DNA from: Terasakiella sp. SH-1
GTDB taxonomy: Bacteria > Pseudomonadota > Alphaproteobacteria > Rhodospirillales > Terasakiellaceae
Length of the DNA stretch: 64,000 nucleotides
Direction of reading: 5' to 3'
Assembly: GCF_004564135.1 (NCBI RefSeq)
Contig: NZ_CP038255.1
Span: forward strand, 2,839,501 to 2,903,500
Of this stretch, positions 1 through 7,677 are shown in pieces; position 1 is the first letter of the stretch; each line of letters begins with the position of its first letter. The position numbers were made by a program, and so were the translations under genes. The notes beneath the pieces were generated by a model, which searched no databases, was not told where the DNA came from, and saw only the letters and a program-made list of their open reading frames with translations.

Positions 1-741
1 GAAGGTGCACAGAAAAAATCCCGCGATTATGACCTTGCCCCAGAAGAAGAAGGTCCAGACGCCGGGAAAAAGAAAAAGGTAAAAGCACAAAGCGAAGCTG
101 AAACCACCCCCCAGAAGAAAGCACAGCCCCCTGTCGAACCTGCCGTAGAAACCACGCCTGAGAAAAAGAGCAAAAAGAAAGAAGGGCTTGAAGCTAAGGA
201 AACAGAGGCTGGCCCCAAAGATGATGATTTTGAAGAAATCGTCGATCTTGATGAATGTCTGGAACAACACAAGCTCTGGATCGACAGTGGTGGGCGATCA
301 GGCCAGCAGGCCAAACGTCCTCATTCTGATTTTCGTGGTAAGGAAATTGCCGAGGCTGATTTTACCCAAGCCCAGTTGCCCCAATCCTGCTTTGAGGGGC
401 TCAACTGCACCAGCACCGTTTTTCGAAAGGCCGACCTGAGCGGATCAACCTTTAAAGAAGCCCTGCTGTCCAGTGCAGATATGCGCGTTGCCCGCCTTGC
501 CAAAGCTGATATGCGAAATGCCCGCCTTGATCGCGCTGATCTGTTAGGGGCCGACCTATCAGGGGCCGATTTGGAAGGTGCCAGCCTGCGTCGGGTGAAC
601 TTGAGCGGGGCCAACCTGCACCTGACCAACCTGCGCGGGGTGAACCTGACAACAGTTCAAGGCTTGATTGCCGAACAAGTCAGACGGGCGATTACAGACA
701 AAACAACACGCCTGCCATCAAGCCTGCGTATTACGCCGTAA
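1..741 (+). CDS. Pentapeptide-repeat protein, 5' end outside window
   Basis: One frame is open from base 1 to a TAA at 739-741, so this is the C-terminal part (246 residues) of a longer protein. About the first 80 residues are a low-complexity Lys/Glu/Pro linker with several KKK runs, then an acidic stretch. The rest carries A(D/N)LXX pentapeptide repeats, for example ADLSG, ADMRN, ADLLG, ADLSG, ADLEG and ANLHL, which fold as a right-handed quadrilateral beta-helix. Such domains usually act in protein-protein contacts; no enzymatic role can be read. The last 24 bases overlap the 3' end of the convergent downstream gene. The linker suggests a fusion to an upstream domain that is not visible here. 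Confidence 0.85.
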   Translation, partial: EGAQKKSRDYDLAPEEEGPDAGKKKKVKAQSEAETTPQKKAQPPVEPAVETTPEKKSKKKEGLEAKETEAGPKDDDFEEIVDLDECLEQHKLWIDSGGRSGQQAKRPHSDFRGKEIAEADFTQAQLPQSCFEGLNCTSTVFRKADLSGSTFKEALLSSADMRVARLAKADMRNARLDRADLLGADLSGADLEGASLRRVNLSGANLHLTNLRGVNLTTVQGLIAEQVRRAITDKTTRLPSSLRITP

Positions 742-1815
742 CACAACCTCAATTACATCATCATGTGTGAGGCGAACAGGCAAAACCTGTTCGTCCCAAT
801 TTTGAATAATGAGGGCGCACATCTCTTCGATACGCCCTTCTTCCAGGGAGAATCTGGGCAGTTCCAAACGCGCAATCCAGCGCCGCAATGTCCCGATTAG
901 GGAGGCATAGGCTTCTTCCCGATTTTCAAAGGGGCGTTCGGCTAACAGCTCTCCAACCATGGCATATTTATCCATGGCTTCACTATCGGGTAACAACTCC
1001 CCCAGCATCTCCAGCTGAATATTGCTGACTTCGGCACACAAGCTGCCACAGGACTGGGCATAGGTCAGGCCCGTTTCCTGTTCCACAGCTGCACCAAGGC
1101 GATGGGTCAAACCAAAACCTGCCTGCCCAGCCCCAACCCCGGCCATCAAGGATGCATAAAAGACCTCATCTCGCCCATCTGCCTCACCTTCCACACCGCG
1201 AACAAAGCCGCGCACAAAAGCTTCCAGCCCCGACCAGACCAGCGCATCAGACAAAACAGATGCCTTGGGCGACACATAGGCTTCCACCAACAACATCAAC
1301 ACAGCCAGTGAGCGTGCAGCAAAATCATCCCGGTCCATCTCATCCAGAAAACCCGGATCACCCAAAACCACACGGGGGAGCAAGGCATCACCATATGTAG
1401 CCACAGCCCCGCCCAGACCGCCAAAGATCACACCATTCATCGGCGCTCCGGTCCCTGCCGTTGTGGGCACACAGACATGCGGACACTGACGAGCCACCAG
1501 CTTGCCCGTATCAACTGCACGCCCCCCGCCAATAGAGACCACACAGTCAATTTTATCCAAATCCACCTTTTGGGCAATTTCATTACAGGCATCAAACGTT
1601 TGCTTGGCCAGCGCCAGAACATGTTCAACCTGCAAGCCCTGAACCAAAAGCTTGTCCGTGACTTCTTTCATCAAGCTGGGATGGTCTTTCATATAGGCAT
1701 CGCCCACAACAAGGATATGCCTGCCCAAAGGGGCCACATGTTGGCTGAGTTGTTCAAACACACCACGGCCAAAAACCAGTTCAGGAACACCGCTTGCTGT
1801 AAATTGCCTATTCAT
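718..1815 (-). CDS. Iron-containing alcohol dehydrogenase-like protein lacking the metal ligands
   Basis: A 365-residue protein with the fold signatures of group III (Fe-dependent) alcohol dehydrogenases: the NAD-binding GGGRAVDTGK (97-105), PTTAGTGA (117-124), then EAYVS. The family binds its metal with Asp, His, His, His. Aligning by motif, these positions are Ala171, Leu175, Phe234 and Tyr252; only the neighbouring His238 of HRLG remains. Metal-dependent dehydrogenase activity is therefore doubtful, and it may be a metal-free relative or a binding protein. I chose the ATG at 1813-1815, where family homology begins; the frame stays open further upstream. It is convergent with the pentapeptide gene and has no partner gene on its strand. 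Confidence 0.75.
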   Translation of the reverse strand: MNRQFTASGVPELVFGRGVFEQLSQHVAPLGRHILVVGDAYMKDHPSLMKEVTDKLLVQGLQVEHVLALAKQTFDACNEIAQKVDLDKIDCVVSIGGGRAVDTGKLVARQCPHVCVPTTAGTGAPMNGVIFGGLGGAVATYGDALLPRVVLGDPGFLDEMDRDDFAARSLAVLMLLVEAYVSPKASVLSDALVWSGLEAFVRGFVRGVEGEADGRDEVFYASLMAGVGAGQAGFGLTHRLGAAVEQETGLTYAQSCGSLCAEVSNIQLEMLGELLPDSEAMDKYAMVGELLAERPFENREEAYASLIGTLRRWIARLELPRFSLEEGRIEEMCALIIQNWDEQVLPVRLTHDDVIEVVLRRNTQA

Positions 1816-1906
1816 TGTGACGAAATCCCATTTTTCTTTTTGCCAATTTCTCACATCCCTGTACAAAATCCAAATCAGAATTTTATGACAATCAAGACAG
1901 GCTTTC

Positions 1907-3091
1907 ATGAGCATAATAAAAACGGATGTTCTCATCATCGGTGCGGGTGCTGCTGGCATGATGTGCGCTGCCCAATCCGCCCAACGCGGTCGTCACACAC
2001 AGGTGATTGACCATAGTAAAAAACTTGCCGAAAAAATCCGTATTTCCGGGGGCGGGCGCTGTAATTTCACCAATATGGATATCCAGCCCAAAAACTACCT
2101 GTCTGAAAATCCACATTTTTGTAAGTCCGCGCTGAAACGCTACACAAATTGGGATTTCATCAGCCTGATCAGTGACTATAACATCACCTATCACGAGCGC
2201 GACCACGGCCAGTTGTTCTGTGATGACAGCGCCCAGCAGATCATCGACATGTTGCAAACCGAATGTCACAAGGCAGGTGCCGAAATCCGTCTGAATACAA
2301 AAGTCGAAGGGGTGAGCAAGACCGAAGACGGATTTCTGGTCATGACCGATTCTGATGAAATCGAATGTGCCCATTTGGTCATTGCCACAGGGGGCCTGTC
2401 CATCCCCAAGATCGGGGCAACAAACTTTGGCCTGAAGCTCGCTGAAACAATGGGGCTGAATGTCATTCACCCCCGCCCAGCCCTTGTCCCCTTCACCTTT
2501 GATCAGGAAACCCGCGATAAGCTTTCCGGATTCCAAGGAATTGCCCTGGAGGCGACGGTCAAAGTCGGCAAAACCGAATTTCGCGAAGCCCTGCTCTTTA
2601 CCCATAAAGGGATCAGCGGGCCCTCTGTTTTACAAATATCCTCTTATTGGACACCGGGGCAAATGGTTGAGATCAATCTTGCCCCAGATACAGATGTGTT
2701 TACCCTGCTCAAACAAACAAAGCTCGAGCAGCCCAAACAAGGGGCACAAAAGGTCCTCTCACAAATTTTGCCCAAACGTCTGGCTCAACGCCTTGTCGAA
2801 CAATCAGCCTGCGCAGGTAATTTGGCTGATTTATCCGATAAAAAACTGCAAACACTCGCGACTTCTATCAACGCCTGGCAACTGCTGCCTAGTGGGACGG
2901 AAGGCTACCGCACTGCCGAGGTCATGCGCGGCGGGGTGGATACGAACGAACTATCGTCTAAAACCTTTGAAAGCAAGAAAGTCCCCGGCCTCTACTTCAT
3001 TGGTGAAGTTGTTGACGTGACCGGACATTTAGGGGGTTATAACTTCCAATGGGCCTGGGCGTCAGGCTGGTGTGCCGGGCAATTTGTTTAA
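1907..3091 (+). CDS. HI0933/YhiN (BaiN)-family flavoprotein
   Basis: A 394-residue FAD-binding oxidoreductase. The N-terminal dinucleotide motif GAGAAGMMCA (residues 12-21) is followed by the family signature ISGGGRCNFTN. The C-terminal signature GEVVDVTGHLGGYNFQWAWASG closes the FAD site. This family (HI0933, YhiN, BaiN) consists of soluble flavoproteins; one gut member reduces bile-acid intermediates, but the substrate in most bacteria is unknown. The start ATG at 1907 lies about 90 bases upstream of, and divergent from, the dehydrogenase-like gene. It appears monocistronic. Confidence 0.88.
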   Translation: MSIIKTDVLIIGAGAAGMMCAAQSAQRGRHTQVIDHSKKLAEKIRISGGGRCNFTNMDIQPKNYLSENPHFCKSALKRYTNWDFISLISDYNITYHERDHGQLFCDDSAQQIIDMLQTECHKAGAEIRLNTKVEGVSKTEDGFLVMTDSDEIECAHLVIATGGLSIPKIGATNFGLKLAETMGLNVIHPRPALVPFTFDQETRDKLSGFQGIALEATVKVGKTEFREALLFTHKGISGPSVLQISSYWTPGQMVEINLAPDTDVFTLLKQTKLEQPKQGAQKVLSQILPKRLAQRLVEQSACAGNLADLSDKKLQTLATSINAWQLLPSGTEGYRTAEVMRGGVDTNELSSKTFESKKVPGLYFIGEVVDVTGHLGGYNFQWAWASGWCAGQFV

Positions 3092-3102
3092 AAAAAACGG
3101 TA

Positions 3103-3122
3103 CTGTTAACACCCTGTTAACA
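3103..3122 (+). promoter_or_regulatory. Direct repeat of CTGTTAACA, candidate operator
   Basis: CTGTTAACA occurs at 3103-3111 and again at 3114-3122, with starts 11 bases apart, about one helical turn. Each copy contains the palindrome GTTAAC. The pair lies between the flavoprotein stop and the outer-membrane protein start, about 65 bases upstream of the latter. A regulator binding the same helix face twice is plausible; its identity is unknown. Confidence 0.35.
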
Positions 3123-3184
3123 TAGGGGGGGATTTTTTATGCTATGAACGCCTGAGTTTCATAAGTTTTTATTTCGGGGTAATA

Positions 3185-4387
3185 ATGAAAACAATAACAA
3201 AAGGGCTCGGTCTGGCCCTATCTGCTTCTCTCTTGGCATCAACAGCCTATGCAGAAGGCGCTGCCTTAAAAGACGGACCTTACGTGGGGGCGTCTATCGG
3301 CCTGTCAAACTCGACCAGTGATTACAAATACTTTCCCTATCGGGGCGCTGGCTTTGGTCATGGTCCAGAAGCCAGCCTGATGGTCGGTTACACGGGCTTT
3401 TATGATCGCTTTGTCTGGGGTGGCGAAATTGAACATGCTATCAGTAAAGATCGCGCGAGTGGAGATAAGGAATATGTCCCTTCTCTCCACGAAATTGAAA
3501 TAAAAAGACGCACTGCCCTGACCGGGAAATTTGGCTACCTGCTTGATGAATCGGTTTCTGTCTACGGAGAAGCTGGTCTCGCCATTGGCCGCTTTTTCTT
3601 CAATGAACGAAGCATAAATCAGACTGAACACAAAACACGCTATGGCGTCACCTGGGGGCTGGGAACCGATGTCGCCCTGAGCGATAATTTAAGCCTGAAT
3701 TTGGAATATAATCGAACAAATTTTCAAAATTATACTTTTCATGCAAGAACCTTTGAAAGCATCGAAAATAACCTCTTTAAAGTGGGTGTAAAATACGCTT
3801 TTGGGGGAGATGCAGCTTCTGTCAAACAAGATCCTGTCATCGGAAAATTTGATGGTTTTTATGCCGGGGCCTCCCTTGGCTATGGCGGTACAGACTATGA
3901 TGCAAAAACCAACGAAGCCAATAATCCCGAAAACATGCTTGGCGGTGTCAGCACTGAATATGGCTTAAAAGGCGGCTATGGCTTAACCCTGAACGATTTC
4001 TATCTTGGTGGTGAACTGGCCTATGCCTATACCCCAAAAGATGATTTCCAATATCTCAGTGCAAATACTGTGAGCATGGTGCGCCGGAATGAATATTCTG
4101 CTCTGGCTCGCTTAGGATATAAACTTTCCGATAGAACCTTGCCTTATATTTTGGCTGGCGTCAGCCGTGCTGAATTCGACCAAGGCAAAGGGTCCAATTC
4201 AGAAATGCACCGCTGGCTCAACGGTGTGACCTTTGGTCTCGGTCTTGAATATTTCCTCACCGAAAATGTAAGTGCACGTATCGAAACAAAACATACCAAG
4301 TTTGAAGATTTCGAATATACCATCAGCGAAGACACATTTGCACCAACGACGATGACATCCAACATCGCCTTGACGTACCACTTCTAA
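3185..4387 (+). CDS. Outer-membrane protein with two tandem beta-barrel domains
   Basis: 400 residues. A signal peptide (about 1-23, cut after AYA) is followed by alternating hydrophobic/polar beta strands and a C-terminal Phe, both typical of outer-membrane barrels. The body looks duplicated. Residues about 30-207 start GPYVGASIGL and end VGVKYAFGG; residues about 222-400 start GFYAGASLGYGG and end IALTYHF. Each half resembles a small (about eight-stranded) OmpA/Omp25-like barrel. A GGGGT ribosome site precedes the ATG. Function is unknown: it could be a surface or adhesion protein, or a narrow channel. It is convergent with ald, with an inverted repeat between. Confidence 0.8.
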   Translation: MKTITKGLGLALSASLLASTAYAEGAALKDGPYVGASIGLSNSTSDYKYFPYRGAGFGHGPEASLMVGYTGFYDRFVWGGEIEHAISKDRASGDKEYVPSLHEIEIKRRTALTGKFGYLLDESVSVYGEAGLAIGRFFFNERSINQTEHKTRYGVTWGLGTDVALSDNLSLNLEYNRTNFQNYTFHARTFESIENNLFKVGVKYAFGGDAASVKQDPVIGKFDGFYAGASLGYGGTDYDAKTNEANNPENMLGGVSTEYGLKGGYGLTLNDFYLGGELAYAYTPKDDFQYLSANTVSMVRRNEYSALARLGYKLSDRTLPYILAGVSRAEFDQGKGSNSEMHRWLNGVTFGLGLEYFLTENVSARIETKHTKFEDFEYTISEDTFAPTTMTSNIALTYHF

Positions 4388-4395
4388 AGAATAAC

Positions 4396-4463
4396 CGTCG
4401 TCCTTATGAGCGTGGGGACCTTTTTCCACAGAGAGAGAGGTCCCCGCATGCGCGAGGACGACG
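4396..4463. repeat. Dispersed inverted repeat (CGTCGTCC...GGACGACG), copy 1
   Basis: Left arm 4396-4420 and right arm 4439-4463 are 25-base imperfect complements. Both carry the ends CGTCGTCC/GGACGACG and an inner GGGGACC/GGTCCCC. It lies between convergent genes (outer-membrane protein and ald). Related elements occur at 49906-49975 and 58163-58246. It could form a long hairpin in transcripts from either side and may act as a terminator or a REP-like non-coding repeat. Confidence 0.7.
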
Positions 4464-4472
4464 TTTCTTTAT

Positions 4473-5585
4473 TTAAAGCAGGCTTGTCGGGTCCTGATAG
4501 TCATAGCCGAGATCATCAGCGACTGCCTTATAGGTCACACGCCCCTGATGGACATTTAACCCATTAAGCAGATGCGCATCATCGGCGCACGCTTTCGCCC
4601 AGCCCTTGTCCGCCAAGGCCAAGGCAAAAGGCAAGGTGGCGTGGTTCAGGGCAAAGGTTGATGTGCGCGCGACAGCACCGGGCATATTCGCCACACAATA
4701 ATGCACCACATCATCCACAATATAAGTCGGATCTTGGTGAGTAGTGGCTTTGGACGTTTCAAAACAGCCGCCTTGATCAATCGCCACATCTACAATCACT
4801 GAACCGCGTTTCATGGAAGACAGTTGATCTTTGCGGATCAATTTTGGCGCGGCGGCACCGGGGACCAACACAGCCCCCACAACCAAATCAGCCCCGTAAA
4901 CCAGCTCTTCTGTCGCATCCACACTGGCATATTGGGTTTTCAGGCGCGGGCCATAGACATCATCCAGATAGGCCAACCGTTTGATGGAACGATCCAAAAC
5001 CGTCACATCCGCACCTAGTCCCATGGCCATGCGCGCTGCGTTCGTTCCCACAACACCGCCGCCAATCACCACGACTTTGCCCGGTTGCACCCCCGGTACC
5101 CCACCAAGAAGAACACCGCGCCCACCATTGGCCTTTTGAAGGGCAGCGGCCCCAACCTGAATAGACATGCGCCCGGCAACTTCTGACATGGGAGCCAGCA
5201 AAGGCAAACCACCTTGCGCATCGGTAATGGTTTCATAGGCAATGCAGGTTGCCCCAGATTTGACCAGCCCAGCCGTTTGGTCTGGGTCCGGGGCAAGATG
5301 AAGATAGGTAAAGAGAAGCTGATCTTCACTCAGTTGTTCATATTCAACCTTTTGTGGTTCCTTCACCTTGATAATCATTTCAGCGCGATCAAAGATTTCA
5401 GCAGCGGTTCCAACGATCTTGGCCCCGGCCTTTTCATAATCGGCGTCATGACAGCCGATGCCAACACCTGCATTGGTTTCCACCAGAACTTCATGTCCGT
5501 GATGGGTCATTTCACGCACGGAACTCGGCGTCAGGCCAACACGATATTCATGATTTTTAATCTCTTTTGGAACACCAATCAGCAT
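4473..5585 (-). CDS. ald: Alanine dehydrogenase
   Basis: 370 residues, the usual length. It catalyses NAD-dependent oxidative deamination of L-alanine to pyruvate and ammonia in the cytosol. Visible are the N-terminal signature [15 protein letters not shown], the nucleotide-binding [18 protein letters not shown], and the C-terminal catalytic region with [18 protein letters not shown]. The ATG at 5583-5585 is preceded by AGGAG at a good distance, so this is preferred over a start six codons upstream. It is transcribed divergently from an Lrp/AsnC regulator, the usual arrangement for an alanine-responsive ald regulator. Confidence 0.95.
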   Translation of the reverse strand: MLIGVPKEIKNHEYRVGLTPSSVREMTHHGHEVLVETNAGVGIGCHDADYEKAGAKIVGTAAEIFDRAEMIIKVKEPQKVEYEQLSEDQLLFTYLHLAPDPDQTAGLVKSGATCIAYETITDAQGGLPLLAPMSEVAGRMSIQVGAAALQKANGGRGVLLGGVPGVQPGKVVVIGGGVVGTNAARMAMGLGADVTVLDRSIKRLAYLDDVYGPRLKTQYASVDATEELVYGADLVVGAVLVPGAAAPKLIRKDQLSSMKRGSVIVDVAIDQGGCFETSKATTHQDPTYIVDDVVHYCVANMPGAVARTSTFALNHATLPFALALADKGWAKACADDAHLLNGLNVHQGRVTYKAVADDLGYDYQDPTSLL

Positions 5586-5618
5586 TGCATTTCTCCTAAC
5601 CAAAACAAGGGCTTCCTA

Positions 5619-5637
5619 TTCATATATTTGTTATGAA
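5619..5637. promoter_or_regulatory. TTCATA-N7-TATGAA inverted repeat upstream of ald
   Basis: TTCATA (5619-5624) and TATGAA (5632-5637) are perfect complements separated by seven bases. The site lies 34 bases upstream of the ald start, in the ald-lrp divergent promoter region. Spacing and AT-richness fit an Lrp/AsnC-type operator; this is an inference. Confidence 0.4.
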
Positions 5638-5695
5638 CAAGCCTATATCAAGGTGAGTCGAATTTGCTGTTAAAATCATCTGAAAAATGACAATA

Positions 5696-5738
5696 TATTC
5701 GAATTATATTTAGTTAATCATATAATTTATCGAATTTT
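5696..5738. promoter_or_regulatory. AT-rich inverted repeat upstream of the Lrp gene
   Basis: ATTATAT (5703-5709) and ATATAAT (5720-5726) are perfect complements. They are flanked outward by ATTCGAA and ATCGAAT sequences, extending the dyad. The element ends a few bases before the Lrp start. Lrp-family proteins bind such degenerate AT-rich dyads, so autoregulation is likely. Confidence 0.4.
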
Positions 5739-5744
5739 ATTCAT

Positions 5745-6212
5745 ATGGAACAGCTTGATACGATAGATCGTAAGATCATGACCCACCTGCAACGCGATGG
5801 CCGTATGAGCAATGCGGACTTGGCCGAAGCGGTGAACCTGTCGCCATCAGCCTGCCTGCGCCGGGTGAAACGATTGGAAGATGATGGATTTATCGAAGGT
5901 TACGCCATGTTGGTCAATCAGGCTGCGGTGGGCAAGCCAACCAATGTGTTTGCCGAAATCACACTGGCAAACCTAAGCGAAGAAACCGTTGATGCTTTTG
6001 AACGCGCCGTCATTGATTGCCCGGATGTGCGCGGTTGTTATCTCATGTCTGGGGATGCAGATTATCTCTTGCGCATTGCGTGTGCCGGACCAGAAGGTTA
6101 TGAACATATCCATCGCCATTATCTTTCCCGCCTGCCCGGTGTTGCACGCATCCGTTCCAGCTTTGCCTTGCGCACCGTCTGTAAGAAAACAGGGGTTAAA
6201 CTGGATATTTGA
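5745..6212 (+). CDS. Lrp/AsnC-family transcriptional regulator (likely ald regulator)
   Basis: 155 residues. The N-terminal AsnC helix-turn-helix covers about 4-60 (LDTIDRKIMTHLQRDGRMSN, then LAEAVNLSPSACLRRVKRLE). A C-terminal RAM/ligand-binding domain includes the DVRGCYLMSGDADYLLRI pattern. The family senses amino acids as octamers. Its divergent position from ald suggests control of alanine use, like AldR. The stop is one base before the ATG of the formate dehydrogenase gene, so the three genes probably form one transcript. Confidence 0.92.
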   Translation: MEQLDTIDRKIMTHLQRDGRMSNADLAEAVNLSPSACLRRVKRLEDDGFIEGYAMLVNQAAVGKPTNVFAEITLANLSEETVDAFERAVIDCPDVRGCYLMSGDADYLLRIACAGPEGYEHIHRHYLSRLPGVARIRSSFALRTVCKKTGVKLDI

Positions 6213-6213
6213 C

Positions 6214-7677
6214 ATGAAAAAACGTTTCTTCCCCAAAGGCCGTCAGGTTGACCAAGACTTAAGTGATCAGATTGCAGATCTGCTGGGTAATGATATCAAA
6301 CGGCGTGATTTGCTGATTGAAAACCTGCATCGCGTACAGGATCATTTTGGCTGTTTAAGCAAAGACCACATCGCTGCCCTTGCCGACGTGATGAAACTGA
6401 CGCAGGCCCAAGTCTATGAAGTTGCCAGTTTCTATGCTCATTTTTATATTGAGGGAGCACCGCCTGCTGACAAACACTGCACCGGCCTGACCTGTTCCCT
6501 ATTTGGGAAAGGAACAGGAAGTGGCGTCCCCTGTGTTGGGCGTTGTGATCAGGCCCCGGTCCACATGACCAAAGGTGCCACCTTACCCGATTACATTCCT
6601 TATGAGAAATATTGTTACGCAACCTTGCTCGCTTATAAAGATCAAGGGGAGGAGATTCTGAAACAACTGGATCAGGCCAACTTACGCGGCCTTGGCGGGG
6701 CGGGCTTTCGCGTGGCTGATAAGTGGCGTTTTTTACTTAATGCTGAAACCACACCTGTGTTGGTCATCAATGCAGATGAGGGGGAACCCGGCACCTTCAA
6801 GGACCGTCATTGCCTGGAAACAAACCCACATAAGGTCATAGAGGGGGCCTTGATTGCCGCCCATGTCATTGGGGCCAGTGATATCTATCTTTACTTGCGT
6901 GATGAATATGGCCCCATTCGTCAGATGCTACAAGCCGAACTGCCAAAGATCACAGAAGCAGGCGACATTAACATTCACCTGCGCCGGGGGGCCGGGGCCT
7001 ATATTTGCGGGGAAGAAACTGCCCTTTTGGAAAGTCTGGAAGGCAAACGCGGCCTGCCGCGCATCAAGCCCCCCTACCCCGCCCAAGCTGGCCTGTTTGG
7101 TCGCCCAACTTTGGTCAATAATGTGGAAACCCTGTGGCGAGTCCAAGATATTCTGCAAAACGGGCCTGAGGCCGGATCAAAACGGTTTTATTCCTTATCT
7201 GGCCGAATCAATAAACCCGGCGTTTATGAAGCCCCGATTGATATTACCGCACAAGAACTGATTGAAATTTTTGGCGGTGGGATGCTGGCAGGCCATCACT
7301 TTAAAGCCTACCTGCCCGGCGGGGCATCAGGTGGCATCCTTCCAGCCCATAAGGCCAATTTGCCCCTGAGTTTTGGCGCATTGGAAAAACACGGCTGTTT
7401 TATTGGGTCTGCTGCCGTCATTGTCCTGTCCGATCACGATAATATAAAATCGGTTGTGCAAAACCTGATGGATTTCTTTAATCATGAAAGCTGTGGGCAA
7501 TGTACCCCTTGTCGGGTTGGCTGTGAAAAGCTCAGTCATATGTTACACAGCGACCTGGATCAAGAGCTTGCAAAAGAAGTATGTGAAGTCATGCAAGACA
7601 GTTCGATCTGCGGCCTTGGGCAAGCAGCGCCTAACCCCTTGCTCACAGCCCTGACCTATTTTACGGAGGATTTTTAA
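6214..7677 (+). CDS. NAD-dependent formate dehydrogenase, fused gamma/beta (FdsG-FdsB) subunit
   Basis: 487 residues. Residues 1-about 125 are a NuoE/FdsG-like thioredoxin-fold domain with 2Fe-2S cysteines C89, C94, C107 and C111. The rest is NuoF/FdsB-like: RGLGGAGF (NADH site), NADEGEPGTFKDR (FMN site), GAYICGEETALLESLEG, and the C-terminal 4Fe-4S pattern SCGQCTPCRVG plus a later Cys. It passes electrons from the alpha subunit to NAD. FdsG and FdsB are usually separate proteins; here they are one. The spacing between the second and third cluster cysteines (12 residues) is much shorter than in typical NuoE. The ATG at 6214 follows the Lrp stop by one base with no clear ribosome site, suggesting translational coupling. 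Confidence 0.88.
   Translation: MKKRFFPKGRQVDQDLSDQIADLLGNDIKRRDLLIENLHRVQDHFGCLSKDHIAALADVMKLTQAQVYEVASFYAHFYIEGAPPADKHCTGLTCSLFGKGTGSGVPCVGRCDQAPVHMTKGATLPDYIPYEKYCYATLLAYKDQGEEILKQLDQANLRGLGGAGFRVADKWRFLLNAETTPVLVINADEGEPGTFKDRHCLETNPHKVIEGALIAAHVIGASDIYLYLRDEYGPIRQMLQAELPKITEAGDINIHLRRGAGAYICGEETALLESLEGKRGLPRIKPPYPAQAGLFGRPTLVNNVETLWRVQDILQNGPEAGSKRFYSLSGRINKPGVYEAPIDITAQELIEIFGGGMLAGHHFKAYLPGGASGGILPAHKANLPLSFGALEKHGCFIGSAAVIVLSDHDNIKSVVQNLMDFFNHESCGQCTPCRVGCEKLSHMLHSDLDQELAKEVCEVMQDSSICGLGQAAPNPLLTALTYFTEDF

Noticed and set aside
5989-6213. 75-codon upstream extension of the fused formate dehydrogenase frame
   Set aside because: It lies inside the Lrp gene in another frame; NuoE-like homology starts after the ATG at 6214.
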